This document shows positions 54,093 through 62,662 of a DNA stretch of 64,000 nucleotides, piece after piece. A program made the translations under genes and the position numbers. The stretch is from Haloarcula argentinensis DSM 12282. Lineage in GTDB: Archaea > Halobacteriota > Halobacteria > Halobacteriales > Haloarculaceae. The notes beneath the pieces were generated by a model. The model saw only the letters and a list, made by a program, of their open reading frames with translations, was not told the DNA's origin and ran no database searches. The DNA is taken from the NCBI GenBank assembly GCA_000336895.1, contig AOLX01000006.1, positions 37,701-101,700 of the forward strand. The letters run 5' to 3'. Numbering within the stretch: position 1 is the first letter of the stretch; each line of letters starts with the position of its first letter.

Positions 54093-55892
54093 ATGATAGA
54101 TCTTGCAGAAAATCCATTTGCTGTACATAGCCCTGACGCACTGAAGGACGTTCCAGCTGAGCAGATTGTTGACCTCTTTATTGAAGAGCATACTCAGCTA
54201 GATAATGTTAAGGAGCAGAAACACACCTTTATTTGGGGCCCGAGAGGCTCTGGAAAGAGCTTTATGCTTAGATACTTAGAACCACAATGTAGATTCGTCG
54301 AGTATAATTCTCCTGACGATTTTTTTGATAGCGATAAACCATTTTTGGGTATCTATACTCCTTGCAAAAAAGGAGAGATTGACAAGACAGAACTTGATTT
54401 ACTAAATGATCGTGCCTCACAGGTTATATCCGAACACCTTCTTAATTTGACAGTTGCAGAAGAGACCCTTTCAACTCTTTCCGGGCAATTTCCAAGTAGT
54501 TACTTTGACCATGATGAAAAGGTCAGGTTTTCACGTAGAATTCTAGATTTGTTCGATAGTGGTTCAATTACTGCTTCTCGGGAATATGCCTCAGATCGAT
54601 ATGACCAAGACGAAGAGCCTTTCAGGTGGTTAGAAGAGTTATTCATATCCGAAAAACGTCAAATATCCCACTATCTACAAGAACTGGCACTGAGTTCAGA
54701 TGCGAAGTATACTGGCGCAACCAGCGGCTATCACGACTTTTTGCTTCCGCTAATGTCCAATGTTCAGCAGTTACTCGGCCGATCTGATGTTCCAGTGTAC
54801 ATTTTTATTGATGATGCTTTCCATCTATTTGAAGAACAACAAGAAGTCATAAACACATGGATTGCAAACCGAGATCAGAGTACCCTTTGTGTGAAGATTT
54901 CTTCAACTAGAGATAGGTATGAAACGTTTGAGACAACGGGTCGAGGGAGAATTGAAGAGACGCACGATTATAATAAGATAGATTTTGAGGAACTCTATAC
55001 TGGTGAAGACAAGCAGTATTCAAAGAAGGTCCGAGATATTGTAGAAAAACGATTAGAAGTATCCGGTGTACCCACAACCGATATTGGAGAATTCCTGCCA
55101 TATAGAGAGTTTGAACAAGAAAGGCTGGACGAAATTAAAGATGAATTAGAAGACGAATGGTTAGAGGAGGGAAAACCAGGTCGTCAATCTGATTATACCT
55201 CAAGGTATGCTAAGGCCCGCTTATTCCAAGAATTGGCCGCAGGAAAAACAGAAAAATTCTATTCCGGATTCGATGAGATTGTCCATATCTCTTCAGGTGT
55301 AGTTCGGAATTTCTTAGAGCCTTGCCAGTTGATGTTCAATGAAGTCAAGCGTGAAGGAGATAATGTTGATGATATAACACACATTCCGCCAAGAATTCAA
55401 CATAAGGTTTTAAAACAGAATTCTGAGGACTTTCTGAAAGAAGCCCCTGAAAAAATCGCTAAAACTCTCCCTGAAGAGGATATGGGATACATCGAAGATT
55501 TAAAAACGTTGGTGCGATCTTTGGGAGAGTTGTTTTATCACCGGCTTCACGACCCTGACTCTCGCGAACCGCGAGTATTTTCATTTACTATCCGTGGTGA
55601 TATCCCTAGTGATTCTGATTTGGATCGGGTCTTGGAATTGGGAGAGAGAATACGCTATTTCAAAGTAAAGACATATAGTACAAAGGAGGGTGGTGGTAGA
55701 TCTGATTGGTATATACTCAATCGAAGATTAGCACCGATGTTCAAATTAGACCCAACCGGGTTTGAAGGTAGGATAACACTGACCCCAGAACTGCTCGAAA
55801 TCGGTTGCAATGATAGTTCTGAATTTGTCAGACGACGGTTAGATATTGATGATAAGCAAGAGTCGTTGAATACATTTACGGAGGAAAAATGA
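54093..55892 (+). CDS. P-loop ATPase of the AT-rich cassette
   Basis: Encodes 599 aa. Walker A is GPRGSGKS (about 49-56) and Walker B is VYIFIDDAFHLF (about 238). KISSTRDRYETFETT may hold sensor 1. The remaining ~300 aa are helical with a basic-acidic mix and could be a sensor or oligomerisation region. It is a large stand-alone AAA or STAND-like ATPase, subgroup not assigned. It is coupled by overlap to the next gene (ATGA). Confidence 0.8.
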   Translation: MIDLAENPFAVHSPDALKDVPAEQIVDLFIEEHTQLDNVKEQKHTFIWGPRGSGKSFMLRYLEPQCRFVEYNSPDDFFDSDKPFLGIYTPCKKGEIDKTELDLLNDRASQVISEHLLNLTVAEETLSTLSGQFPSSYFDHDEKVRFSRRILDLFDSGSITASREYASDRYDQDEEPFRWLEELFISEKRQISHYLQELALSSDAKYTGATSGYHDFLLPLMSNVQQLLGRSDVPVYIFIDDAFHLFEEQQEVINTWIANRDQSTLCVKISSTRDRYETFETTGRGRIEETHDYNKIDFEELYTGEDKQYSKKVRDIVEKRLEVSGVPTTDIGEFLPYREFEQERLDEIKDELEDEWLEEGKPGRQSDYTSRYAKARLFQELAAGKTEKFYSGFDEIVHISSGVVRNFLEPCQLMFNEVKREGDNVDDITHIPPRIQHKVLKQNSEDFLKEAPEKIAKTLPEEDMGYIEDLKTLVRSLGELFYHRLHDPDSREPRVFSFTIRGDIPSDSDLDRVLELGERIRYFKVKTYSTKEGGGRSDWYILNRRLAPMFKLDPTGFEGRITLTPELLEIGCNDSSEFVRRRLDIDDKQESLNTFTEEK

Positions 55893-56863
55893 GCAATCAG
55901 TTCATCGAATCCGAGCAACTTGGGTCAGAATTTACTGTTGGAAAGATTGACTCCAGCAAACCTGATGACCTTTATCTTACTAGTGCTGGCTTCGAGGAGC
56001 GAACGCTGACGGCAACTGAGTCTCTTGACTCAGAGTATGAGGCAGACTGGGGTATTGTTTATGTAAATAAGGAGTATTTCAAACGATCAAACAGTGAGGT
56101 GACCAAAACCCATCTAAACAAACAGAAAGAGAGTCTTCAGAAACATTGCGAAAACGTGGACGTATTGATGGGGAGCTGGTTAGAAGCGGATGAACAACTC
56201 TATACTCTGCGAGACGGATTTCAAGACTTCACAGGGCGAAATAGCTTAAATATCACAGTTGATGTGACTTCGTTCAACCGAGAGTCGCTCTTGGTAGCTT
56301 TCAATATTCTATATTCCCTGAGTAATAACGTTACTACTAGAGTCCTATATGTATCACCAGAAGAGCATGGTGAGTGGCTTACCAAGGGCCATCGACTAGT
56401 ACGAAATGTGATTGGATTTGCTGGAATACAAAACTCAAGTAAGCCAACATTATTAATAATCTTATCGGGATTTGAGAAAGATCGAGCAGTTAGTACAATT
56501 GAAGAAATTGAACCCGGTAAAGTACTCATGGGGATTGGCAATCCACCCACCAAGGAAACCTTTCTTGAAGAGAATCTACAGAAGCAGGAGTTAGTTCTAA
56601 GCCAACAAGACACAGACAGATTTCGATTCTCTGCAGATAGTATAACTGATAGTAAAAAAGAAATTAAAAAGATTATTCAGAAATACACTGATGAATACAA
56701 CCTCGTTTTGAGTCCTATGAGCACCAAATTATCTACTTTAGGGGCATGGGGCGCAGCTAGGGAATCGCGCGAAGTCCAAGTTGTCTATACTATTCCTGGT
56801 GAATATAATTTAAAAAATTACTCATCGGGTTCAGAAGCAATGTACATTGACTGGGTGAAATAG
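55889..56863 (+). CDS. Unknown Rossmann-like protein (324 aa)
   Basis: Alternating strands and helices: DDLYLTSAGFEERTLTA, SLNITVDVTSFNRESLLVAF, TTRVLYVSPEEHG, KPTLLIILSGFEKD and YNLVLSPMSTKLSTLGAWGA. This is the layout of a Rossmann-like sensor or nucleotide-binding protein; a CARF-like fold is possible but unproven. Its start overlaps the ATPase stop, so it should act with it. It may be the sensing part of the system. Confidence 0.6.
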   Translation: MSNQFIESEQLGSEFTVGKIDSSKPDDLYLTSAGFEERTLTATESLDSEYEADWGIVYVNKEYFKRSNSEVTKTHLNKQKESLQKHCENVDVLMGSWLEADEQLYTLRDGFQDFTGRNSLNITVDVTSFNRESLLVAFNILYSLSNNVTTRVLYVSPEEHGEWLTKGHRLVRNVIGFAGIQNSSKPTLLIILSGFEKDRAVSTIEEIEPGKVLMGIGNPPTKETFLEENLQKQELVLSQQDTDRFRFSADSITDSKKEIKKIIQKYTDEYNLVLSPMSTKLSTLGAWGAARESREVQVVYTIPGEYNLKNYSSGSEAMYIDWVK

Positions 56864-56926
56864 TGCCAACTGGGGAATAGGATAGTAAACAGTTTAAAGT
56901 ATAACGCTGCGGAATGAAATTGGTAG

Positions 56927-58066
56927 ATGCCGAAGACGGAACTCAAGAATGTTATCGACATTTTTTGTGGAGCAGGGGGACTGAGTGCAGGTTTTTCCAA
57001 AGCGGGATATAATATCATCACTGGTATTGACAATAATGAGAATTCTATTGAAACGTTTAGGGCTAATCATGATTGTGAGCCCATCGTGGGCGATATTCAG
57101 CGAGAGGGTGCAATCTCTGATATTAAAGACTCTGTTTCTCAGAATGGATCTAATATCGAGAATGTTGATTTAGTAATCGGGGGGCCACCGTGTAGAGGGT
57201 TTTCCATGGCGAATGTTCGGTCAGATTCTGCAGAACATCCTTTGAATGAACTACCAGCTCGATTCTTAGAGATAGTTCAAGAGATTAATCCTGAGGCTGT
57301 TCTAATAGAAAATGTTCCGAGATTGCTCACTATAGCGGATGGTAAGTTCAAAGAATCGATAATCGCACGTCTTGAAGAAATGGGGTACAGTACCACACAT
57401 GGAGTTTTAGAAGCCGAAAAGTTTGGAGTCCCACAAAAAAGACGCCGCGTCTTTTTTATTGGTCATAAATCCGTTGAACCAGAATTACCTACTCAAGGCG
57501 AATTCAAATTCCAAATGCCTGTAACAGTTAAACAAGCGATATCAGATTTACCTGAACTACCAACTGGTGGCGGTGGAGAAATGAGAATGGAATATTCACC
57601 TAATAATTCTGGGATTAGCGAATATGTGGCGAAAATGCGTCGTAACGAAAAGAAGAGTATCGTTATGAACCACCGCACTACAAGGAATCAAGAGAAGACA
57701 TACCGACGATTCAAGCATATTCCTCAAGGGGGTAATTGGAGAGACATTCCAGAAGATCTCATGAAGAATTATACAAATCGTCAGCAGACGCATGATCATA
57801 TTTATCAACGATTAGATGAAGATGAGCCAGCAAAAACGGTAGCTAATTTCCGAAAGCAGATGATAGTTCATCCTACTCAGAATCGCTTACTTTCGGTACG
57901 GGAAGCAGCAAGGCTCCAATCATTCCCTGATGACTATCACTTTAAAGGCAGTAGCTTCAATGCTCGTCAACAGATGGTGGGCGATGCAGTCCCTGTGAAT
58001 TTGGCATATTCCATTGGAAAGTCTCTTCAAAATTGCCATGCTACGAGTGAGATTTCATCTGTTTGA
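56927..58066 (+). CDS. C5-cytosine DNA methyltransferase
   Basis: Encodes 379 aa. Motif I is DIFCGAGGLSAGF, motif IV is GGPPCRGFS with the catalytic Cys near 89, motif VI is ENVPRLL, motif VIII is QKRRRVFFIG, and motifs IX-X are REAARLQSFPDDYHF with VGDAVPV. All conserved motifs are present, so it should be active. It methylates the C5 position of cytosine in a sequence-specific way. It follows the ATPase cassette by 63 bp with a TTTAAAGTATAA promoter-like element. No cognate type II nuclease gene is adjacent. Confidence 0.92.
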   Translation: MPKTELKNVIDIFCGAGGLSAGFSKAGYNIITGIDNNENSIETFRANHDCEPIVGDIQREGAISDIKDSVSQNGSNIENVDLVIGGPPCRGFSMANVRSDSAEHPLNELPARFLEIVQEINPEAVLIENVPRLLTIADGKFKESIIARLEEMGYSTTHGVLEAEKFGVPQKRRRVFFIGHKSVEPELPTQGEFKFQMPVTVKQAISDLPELPTGGGGEMRMEYSPNNSGISEYVAKMRRNEKKSIVMNHRTTRNQEKTYRRFKHIPQGGNWRDIPEDLMKNYTNRQQTHDHIYQRLDEDEPAKTVANFRKQMIVHPTQNRLLSVREAARLQSFPDDYHFKGSSFNARQQMVGDAVPVNLAYSIGKSLQNCHATSEISSV

Positions 58067-58262
58067 ATTTCGAGTCTATGTCAAATAATTCTCGTTATTT
58101 TATTGGTTGATATGCAAACTGGTAGCCGACAAAGTGAATATTTTCTGTGATATTATATCTTTTATTTGCATTTATTTGATTGAAGGCAGTTGATACTTAT
58201 TTTCCCTGTATTGAGCGATATTGTGTGCGGAGATTGTTCCTGTGAACTCATATCCACACCGG

Positions 58263-59725
58263 TTATGACCACACATCTACAATCGGTAAGGCACTCTCAC
58301 AATCAACCTCGGGTAAATTATTGGTATCAACGACACAGTCCTCAGCCCCTTCAAGATTGCCTGAACTGTCGGCTACCTCTCTTTCCGGGAGGTCCCGATA
58401 GGCGTACGCACCGATGTAGTCGACAACGCTCCGGAATGTTATTTCGTCAGGAAGCGTTGAACGCACCTGCGGCTGTTCCACATCAGAAATCGCACGCTCT
58501 ACGGCAGCGTCGAGATTGTGATGTTGTCCCACTGCCGACGTGCGAGATCATCGCGTATCTCGGATTCGCTCGTAGCTTGCACCGAGTCAAGCGAACACCA
58601 CCGAACGGCTTCACGCACGTCAGGATTTTGGAGATGGTCGTTTGGTTCAATACCCTCCGTAATCGGTTTAGAGCAGGACCAGAACCGTCGGTTCGTCGCC
58701 CAGTACAGTGCGAGCTTCCACATCGCTGCTTTGTCGGCGTACGTCTCTCTGTCGTCGTCACCCTGCTTGAACGCCTCTGAGGCATTGAGCAGCGAGCCGA
58801 AGGTCGCACTCAGATACTTGCCGAGATACGCGCCAGCTGTCGACTCTTTCTCATAACTGTCGTCACCGAACTCGATCAGTTCGTGCGAGCGGGTTCGATC
58901 GCGTACCCACTCTTCACCGTGATCGTGGTCACCAAACCGATATCAATCGACAAAGCCCTCGTCGCTCTGGAATTCGGGTTCCAGCTCGTCAAGGTCGTCG
59001 CGGTACGTCAGCGGGTACACGTCGACGATCTCGCCCTAGCCGTAGTCGGCCCACTTTGCAGCTACCTCCGGTTTGTCGCAAAGCCACGGCATATCATCCC
59101 TATCACCCGTTGGTACATCGAAGAATAGGACATGGAGATGCGGATAGCCTTTCTCAGTGAACTCCAAGGCCTTGATGTAGTCCGGTCGGTCACGCGGTCG
59201 CCCAGTCACCTCGCTATCGATATCGTGCCGCCAACTAGGAACAGCGGAACGTCGAGTATTGTCTTTTGTCGAAGGATCTGAATCGAAGTACGACAGGAGT
59301 CGATTGAAGTTCTCGTTGATCGAATCAATTCCGTCGAGCAGCGAGTCCTGGCGCTTTGGGTCGGTCGTCAATGTGACCAGCACGGCGTTGTCAGGGTTCT
59401 CGTAACCGTATTCGAGTGCATCGTTAGACCGAGCGAGCTGCTTCGAGACGCGCCCTTGGTCATTGAAACGAGTTTTGTATCGCTTGGTCATCCGCTGTGT
59501 GGCCTCGCCACCGCGCCGGTCGACGAAGTGGACATCGAACAGGAGTTTGTAGTCTTTGATGCAATTGAGGTAGGATGTAAAACCGCCCTTCAGTAGCTCC
59601 CGTAGGTCATCGTCGACAGAATCGACCTTAGAGAGGTAGTTCCGGAGGAACTCTCTGTCGTACTTGATGCCCTCTCCATTGGCTGTTTGAGTAAGACCTT
59701 CTGTAATCACAGACAATAGAGACAT
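58263..59725 (-). pseudogene. Inactivated rolling-circle Rep gene (HUH)
   Basis: The N-terminal part (59036-59725) contains the HUH motif KGYPHLHVLFFDV. The same frame continues after a TAG near 59036 (GEIVDVYPLTYRDDLDEL) and a TGA near 58942. It then runs through STAGAYLGKYLSATF, which fits the Tyr-containing motif of archaeal plasmid Reps, to a stop at about 58499. A frameshift leads to the last segment (AVERAISDVEQPQVRSTLPD, ending at 58263). Two nonsense changes and a frameshift make this a dead initiator of an integrated small plasmid. Confidence 0.8.
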
Positions 59726-59806
59726 TCACGTTGTAGCCATGATTCTCGCACTAATCAGATTCTGTGTTCTGAGAGAACTGTACTGTAGAGAGGTGTGCGG
59801 GAGGAA

Positions 59807-59986
59807 TCAGATGCGCCGCATGGTCGTCACAACCTCCCTGCCAGTCACCCGCCACTGACAGCCGTTCCAGACGGCCTCGATACGCTCGAAGCTACCGTCC
59901 GATCGTGGTTCGAACTCAATCTTCCGCTTGGGACCGCACACCGGCTCGTACACGAAGCCTCTCGCGTCGACGACAGTCTCACTCAT
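59807..59986 (-). CDS. Repeated gene B, copy 4 (59 aa)
   Basis: MSETVVDARGFVYEPVCGPK then FERIEAVWNGCQWRVTGREV. This copy follows an intact gene A with a 4-bp overlap (ATGA), so it is the best candidate for a working pair. Beta-rich small protein with conserved Cys and Trp residues. Function unknown. Confidence 0.68.
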   Translation of the reverse strand: MSETVVDARGFVYEPVCGPKRKIEFEPRSDGSFERIEAVWNGCQWRVTGREVVTTMRRI

Positions 59987-60279
59987 GCTTCCACCGCCCG
60001 AACAAAATCTCCAACCAGCGACCCACCGACATTCGGACCAGTCGCCCAGCCGCGCTCCGAGCGCGTGTACTCGCACCACTCAGAAAGCGTCTCGAAGGGC
60101 GTCGCTGCCAGCTCAACTGTCTCGGCGTCGCAATCAGCCGCCACAACAGCGACGGCGAACTCGTAGCTGTCCCAGTAATACGCTGCACCCTCGCCGTCGA
60201 CGCCGAGAAACAGCGGTCGGCCTTGGGTCAGTAGTTCGCGGGCGGTACGTTCTTGTGGATTGGATTGCGTAGTTGCCAT
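59983..60279 (-). CDS. Repeated gene A, intact copy (98 aa)
   Basis: The ATG at 60279 gives MATTQSNPQERTARELLTQG. The core is LFLGVDGEGAAYYWDSYEFA followed by an acidic helix (ETVELAATPFETLSEWCEYT). It is the only complete copy; fragments are at 45538-45640, 47490-47760, 50202-50250 and 51967-52045. The gene pair seems to spread or duplicate within this replicon. No family recognised. Confidence 0.68.
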   Translation of the reverse strand: MATTQSNPQERTARELLTQGRPLFLGVDGEGAAYYWDSYEFAVAVVAADCDAETVELAATPFETLSEWCEYTRSERGWATGPNVGGSLVGDFVRAVEA

Positions 60280-60431
60280 TGGTTCTTGTGGGAACCACGT
60301 GCCTCGGTGTTCCAATCACCGGGGCGATTTCGTGCGAAATCGACCAGCGGCGCGTGTGTTCCTGTACTTATCTTATGTTACGCCACCACCATAATACTTT
60401 TGCTGGCCGTAAAAGACAGTGATAGTAGAAG

Positions 60432-60644
60432 ATGTCTCAGGGAAAACGCGAAGTTACCGACGCAGAGATTGTTGACGCGTTCGGAGAAATTTCCGGTCCG
60501 TTTGCCGCAGCATCCGAAATTGCAGAATTCTTCGGACATACCCGCCAGTGGGCACATAAGCGGCTCACACAACTTCACGAGCAGGACGTTGTAGAAAGAA
60601 AGAAGACTGGAGAACAAACTGTAGTCTGGTGGGTAGAAAATTAA
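60432..60644 (+). CDS. Winged-helix regulator (70 aa)
   Basis: EIAEFFGHTRQWAHKRLTQL is a helix-turn-helix, followed by a wing (DVVERKKTGEQTVVWWV). It shares the TRQW-H--L pattern with the convergent gene, suggesting they recognise similar sites. The two genes overlap at their stop codons. Confidence 0.75.
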   Translation: MSQGKREVTDAEIVDAFGEISGPFAAASEIAEFFGHTRQWAHKRLTQLHEQDVVERKKTGEQTVVWWVEN

Positions 60645-60892
60645 TTTCCGCGTGTCTCAGAAAGGTACTGTCTGCCTTCATCAGTAACCCAGTAGAAGCG
60701 TGAATTTCCGCCGGGATTCTTGCTATCGACGTATTCAGACGACTCCAGTTTCTGTAACTGCTGATGGCCCCACTGTCGGGTTTTGTCAAACTCATCTCCG
60801 ACCTCACTTGCGGTAAAAGCGGGGTCAGGGGATTGGACCATGAAGAGAAGAATTTCACGAGGACTTGCAGCCGGATCTGGTCCACTAGGCAC
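60641..60892 (-). CDS. Winged-helix regulator (83 aa)
   Basis: FTASEVGDEFDKTRQWGHQQ and LQKLESSEYVDSKNPGG form a winged helix-turn-helix, ending with RFYWVTDEGRQYL. Related to the convergent 70-aa gene. A likely local transcription regulator of unknown target. Confidence 0.75.
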   Translation of the reverse strand: MPSGPDPAASPREILLFMVQSPDPAFTASEVGDEFDKTRQWGHQQLQKLESSEYVDSKNPGGNSRFYWVTDEGRQYLSETRGN

Positions 60893-61027
60893 ATCAAGCT
60901 ACAATCCCGACTGGCGATTAAGTTATGCGGTGTTTTTCATTTACGGCCAGCAAAGGTTAAGTGCGGCCAGTGTAACAGTCTAAAACAGGCGACGCCGACT
61001 CGCACACATCGGCGTCCCGTCGACCCC

Positions 61028-61135
61028 ATGACCACTCGCAAGCCCACCCATGAAGAGTCGCATCGCTCGCCAGCCTCGATTTCCGTTCATCCGGAATCCA
61101 CCAGCCAGAGACACACGCAGGGAGGCCACCGATGA
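61028..61135 (+). CDS. Possible small upstream ORF of padR-like gene (35 aa)
   Basis: Starts MTTRKPTHEESHRSPASIS and ends at a TGA that overlaps the start of the next gene (ATGA). The overlap suggests coupled translation. The peptide is polar and His-rich; it could be a leader or simply an open frame. Confidence 0.35.
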   Translation: MTTRKPTHEESHRSPASISVHPESTSQRHTQGGHR

Positions 61136-61449
61136 CGACCTACCACGACCTCACGGGCTTCCAGCGCGATCTGCTCGAAGCCATCGCCGCCGTCGACGAC
61201 GAGCCCTACGGCCTCGCGCTGAAAGACTATCTCGACGAGCGCTACGCCGACCCGATCAACCACAGCCGCCTCTACCAGAATCTCACACAACTCGCCGACC
61301 AGAACCTCGTCAACCGAAAAGAACTCGACGGCCGCACCAACGAATATACGCTGACTGGCACTGGCACTCAACTCCTCCAGCACCATGCCGACACGCTCGC
61401 CGGCCTGTGTGACCAGCCCCGGCCCGTCGTTGGAGGTGAGCAATCGTGA
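61132..61449 (+). CDS. PadR-like winged-helix regulator
   Basis: Encodes 105 aa. FQRDLLEAIAAVDDEPYGLA then LKDYLDERYADPINHSRLYQ and NLTQLADQNLVNRKELDGRT match the PadR-type winged helix (helix 1, recognition helix, wing). The ribosome binding site GGAGG precedes the ATG at 61132. It probably controls nearby plasmid genes; target unknown. Confidence 0.82.
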   Translation: MTTYHDLTGFQRDLLEAIAAVDDEPYGLALKDYLDERYADPINHSRLYQNLTQLADQNLVNRKELDGRTNEYTLTGTGTQLLQHHADTLAGLCDQPRPVVGGEQS

Positions 61450-62041
61450 TGACTCAGTGGTATCACGACAATATCAAACCGGTTTTATATTCTAGCCGGA
61501 GAGTAAAAGCCGGGCGACTGTGGGCACAGAGCGAGTCGCCCGGTTATTGTCAGAGGCACGCACGGGTTCTGGGTGCCGACTGCTCAGGTCGTGAGCAGAT
61601 TCCCAGCGGAACGGGACGCGGGACCCGGGACCCATCTATGCACAACCCAATCCCTGTAAATAACTTTTTCGGGGCCTGTACATACGGTACCGTACCCGTA
61701 TTCGTGAGCGGGACTCACCGCTCACGCTGTGGTCGATCTCCTCCCGTCAGCCGATCCCGCTACCAGTGTGGCCCGTCACCGAAAGATGGTGGACAGCCAA
61801 GGTGTGGGTGTGGGAGTGGCGTGTGCACCATCCGAAGTCGTCATCCACGACGACGGGTTCTGGACCCGGGCCAATCGATGAATTTGGGGGGATTCAAGAG
61901 GGAATGGAGCGGGGACCAGAACCCGACCGAACGATATGTGGTTGGTAAACAAAACATATGTGATACCGTTCCGCCGTCCATTGATTTACGGCCGAGTGGC
62001 TACCCGCTGACAACCCGTTTGTGCCACCGGGAGGTTGGTCG
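61450..62041. other. Noncoding region with hairpins
   Basis: A long open frame here has unlikely composition, so I see no gene. Structure includes GTGAGCGG/CCGCTCAC near 61704-61725. Its place between regulators and plasmid genes would fit regulatory or origin functions, but nothing proves either. Confidence 0.4.
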
Positions 62042-62341
62042 ATGACGACCCAGCCCGCTGCCGGCGAGATTGTCGCCATCACGACCACCGACAGCGATCC
62101 CTCCCTGCTGGTCTGTGCTGTCGACGCCGAGCAGGTCACAGGCGTCTTGCTTGCCGACCTGTCGACCGAGACAATCCACCGACTGCGAGCGTCTGAGCCA
62201 GATACAGCCACGCGCCGGCAGGTGGCCACCGCCATCGAGCCCGCTGACGAGTGTCTGTCGTTCACCGTCCCACTGACAGACTACGCACGAGTCGAACGCA
62301 ACAGCAGCAGTCCTGAGCCGTTCGCGGGAGAGAAGCAGTAG
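62042..62341 (+). CDS. Acidic hypothetical protein (99 aa)
   Basis: The ATG at 62042 (MTTQPAAGEIVAITTTDSDP) has GGGAGG upstream. Pattern of strands and one helix (LLVCAVDAEQVTGVLLADLS). The stop TAG directly precedes the next ATG, so it forms an operon with the 44-aa gene. Not recognised. Confidence 0.6.
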   Translation: MTTQPAAGEIVAITTTDSDPSLLVCAVDAEQVTGVLLADLSTETIHRLRASEPDTATRRQVATAIEPADECLSFTVPLTDYARVERNSSSPEPFAGEKQ

Positions 62342-62476
62342 ATGGCCCCGAAAACCACGGCTACGACTGAACGCGACACAGCGCCCACACAGCCTGACGA
62401 GCGGTGGCTCCGCGACATGATTGGTGACTACACCCACGACATCGGTAGCAAGCGTCCAGCGGTGATCGAGAGGTGA
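62342..62476 (+). CDS. Very small protein (44 aa)
   Basis: Runs from ATG at 62342 to TGA at 62476: MAPKTTATTERDTAPTQPDE at the start, DMIGDYTHDIGSKRPAVIER at the end. Stop and start of the two genes touch, supporting coupled translation. Function unknown. Confidence 0.5.
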   Translation: MAPKTTATTERDTAPTQPDERWLRDMIGDYTHDIGSKRPAVIER

Positions 62477-62604
62477 CCCGCTACGGGATGCCCACCAGCG
62501 TCGCTCCTAGCCGGCGCTGAGGCTGGCAGGCGCTCAAGCGTCACTCCGGCTGCCACGAGACACCGTTGCCAGTCAGTAGTCCAGCGTCAGTCGACACCTC
62601 GATA

Positions 62605-62650
62605 GCCCGTGCTGTGGTCAGCACTACCCGGTTCGATTCCGGGCACGGGT
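62605..62650 (+). other. tRNA-like mini-structure (tRNA remnant or mimic)
   Basis: GCCCGTG (62605-62611) can pair with CACGGGT (62644-62650) as a 7-bp acceptor-like stem. A perfect T-arm sits inside: CCCGG, loop TTCGATT, CCGGG (62627-62643). The space of D and anticodon arms holds only a short GCTG/CAGC hairpin, so no anticodon is present. It ends 12 bases before the start codon of the next gene. Confidence 0.55.
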
Positions 62651-62662
62651 CCTGTGGTCACG

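Noticed and set aside
61446..62045. Plus-strand frame of 199 codons
   Set aside because: Arg/Gly/Cys/Pro-rich without protein-like pattern, in a hairpin-rich region.
62605..62650. Functional tRNA gene
   Set aside because: No anticodon arm and only 46 bases long.
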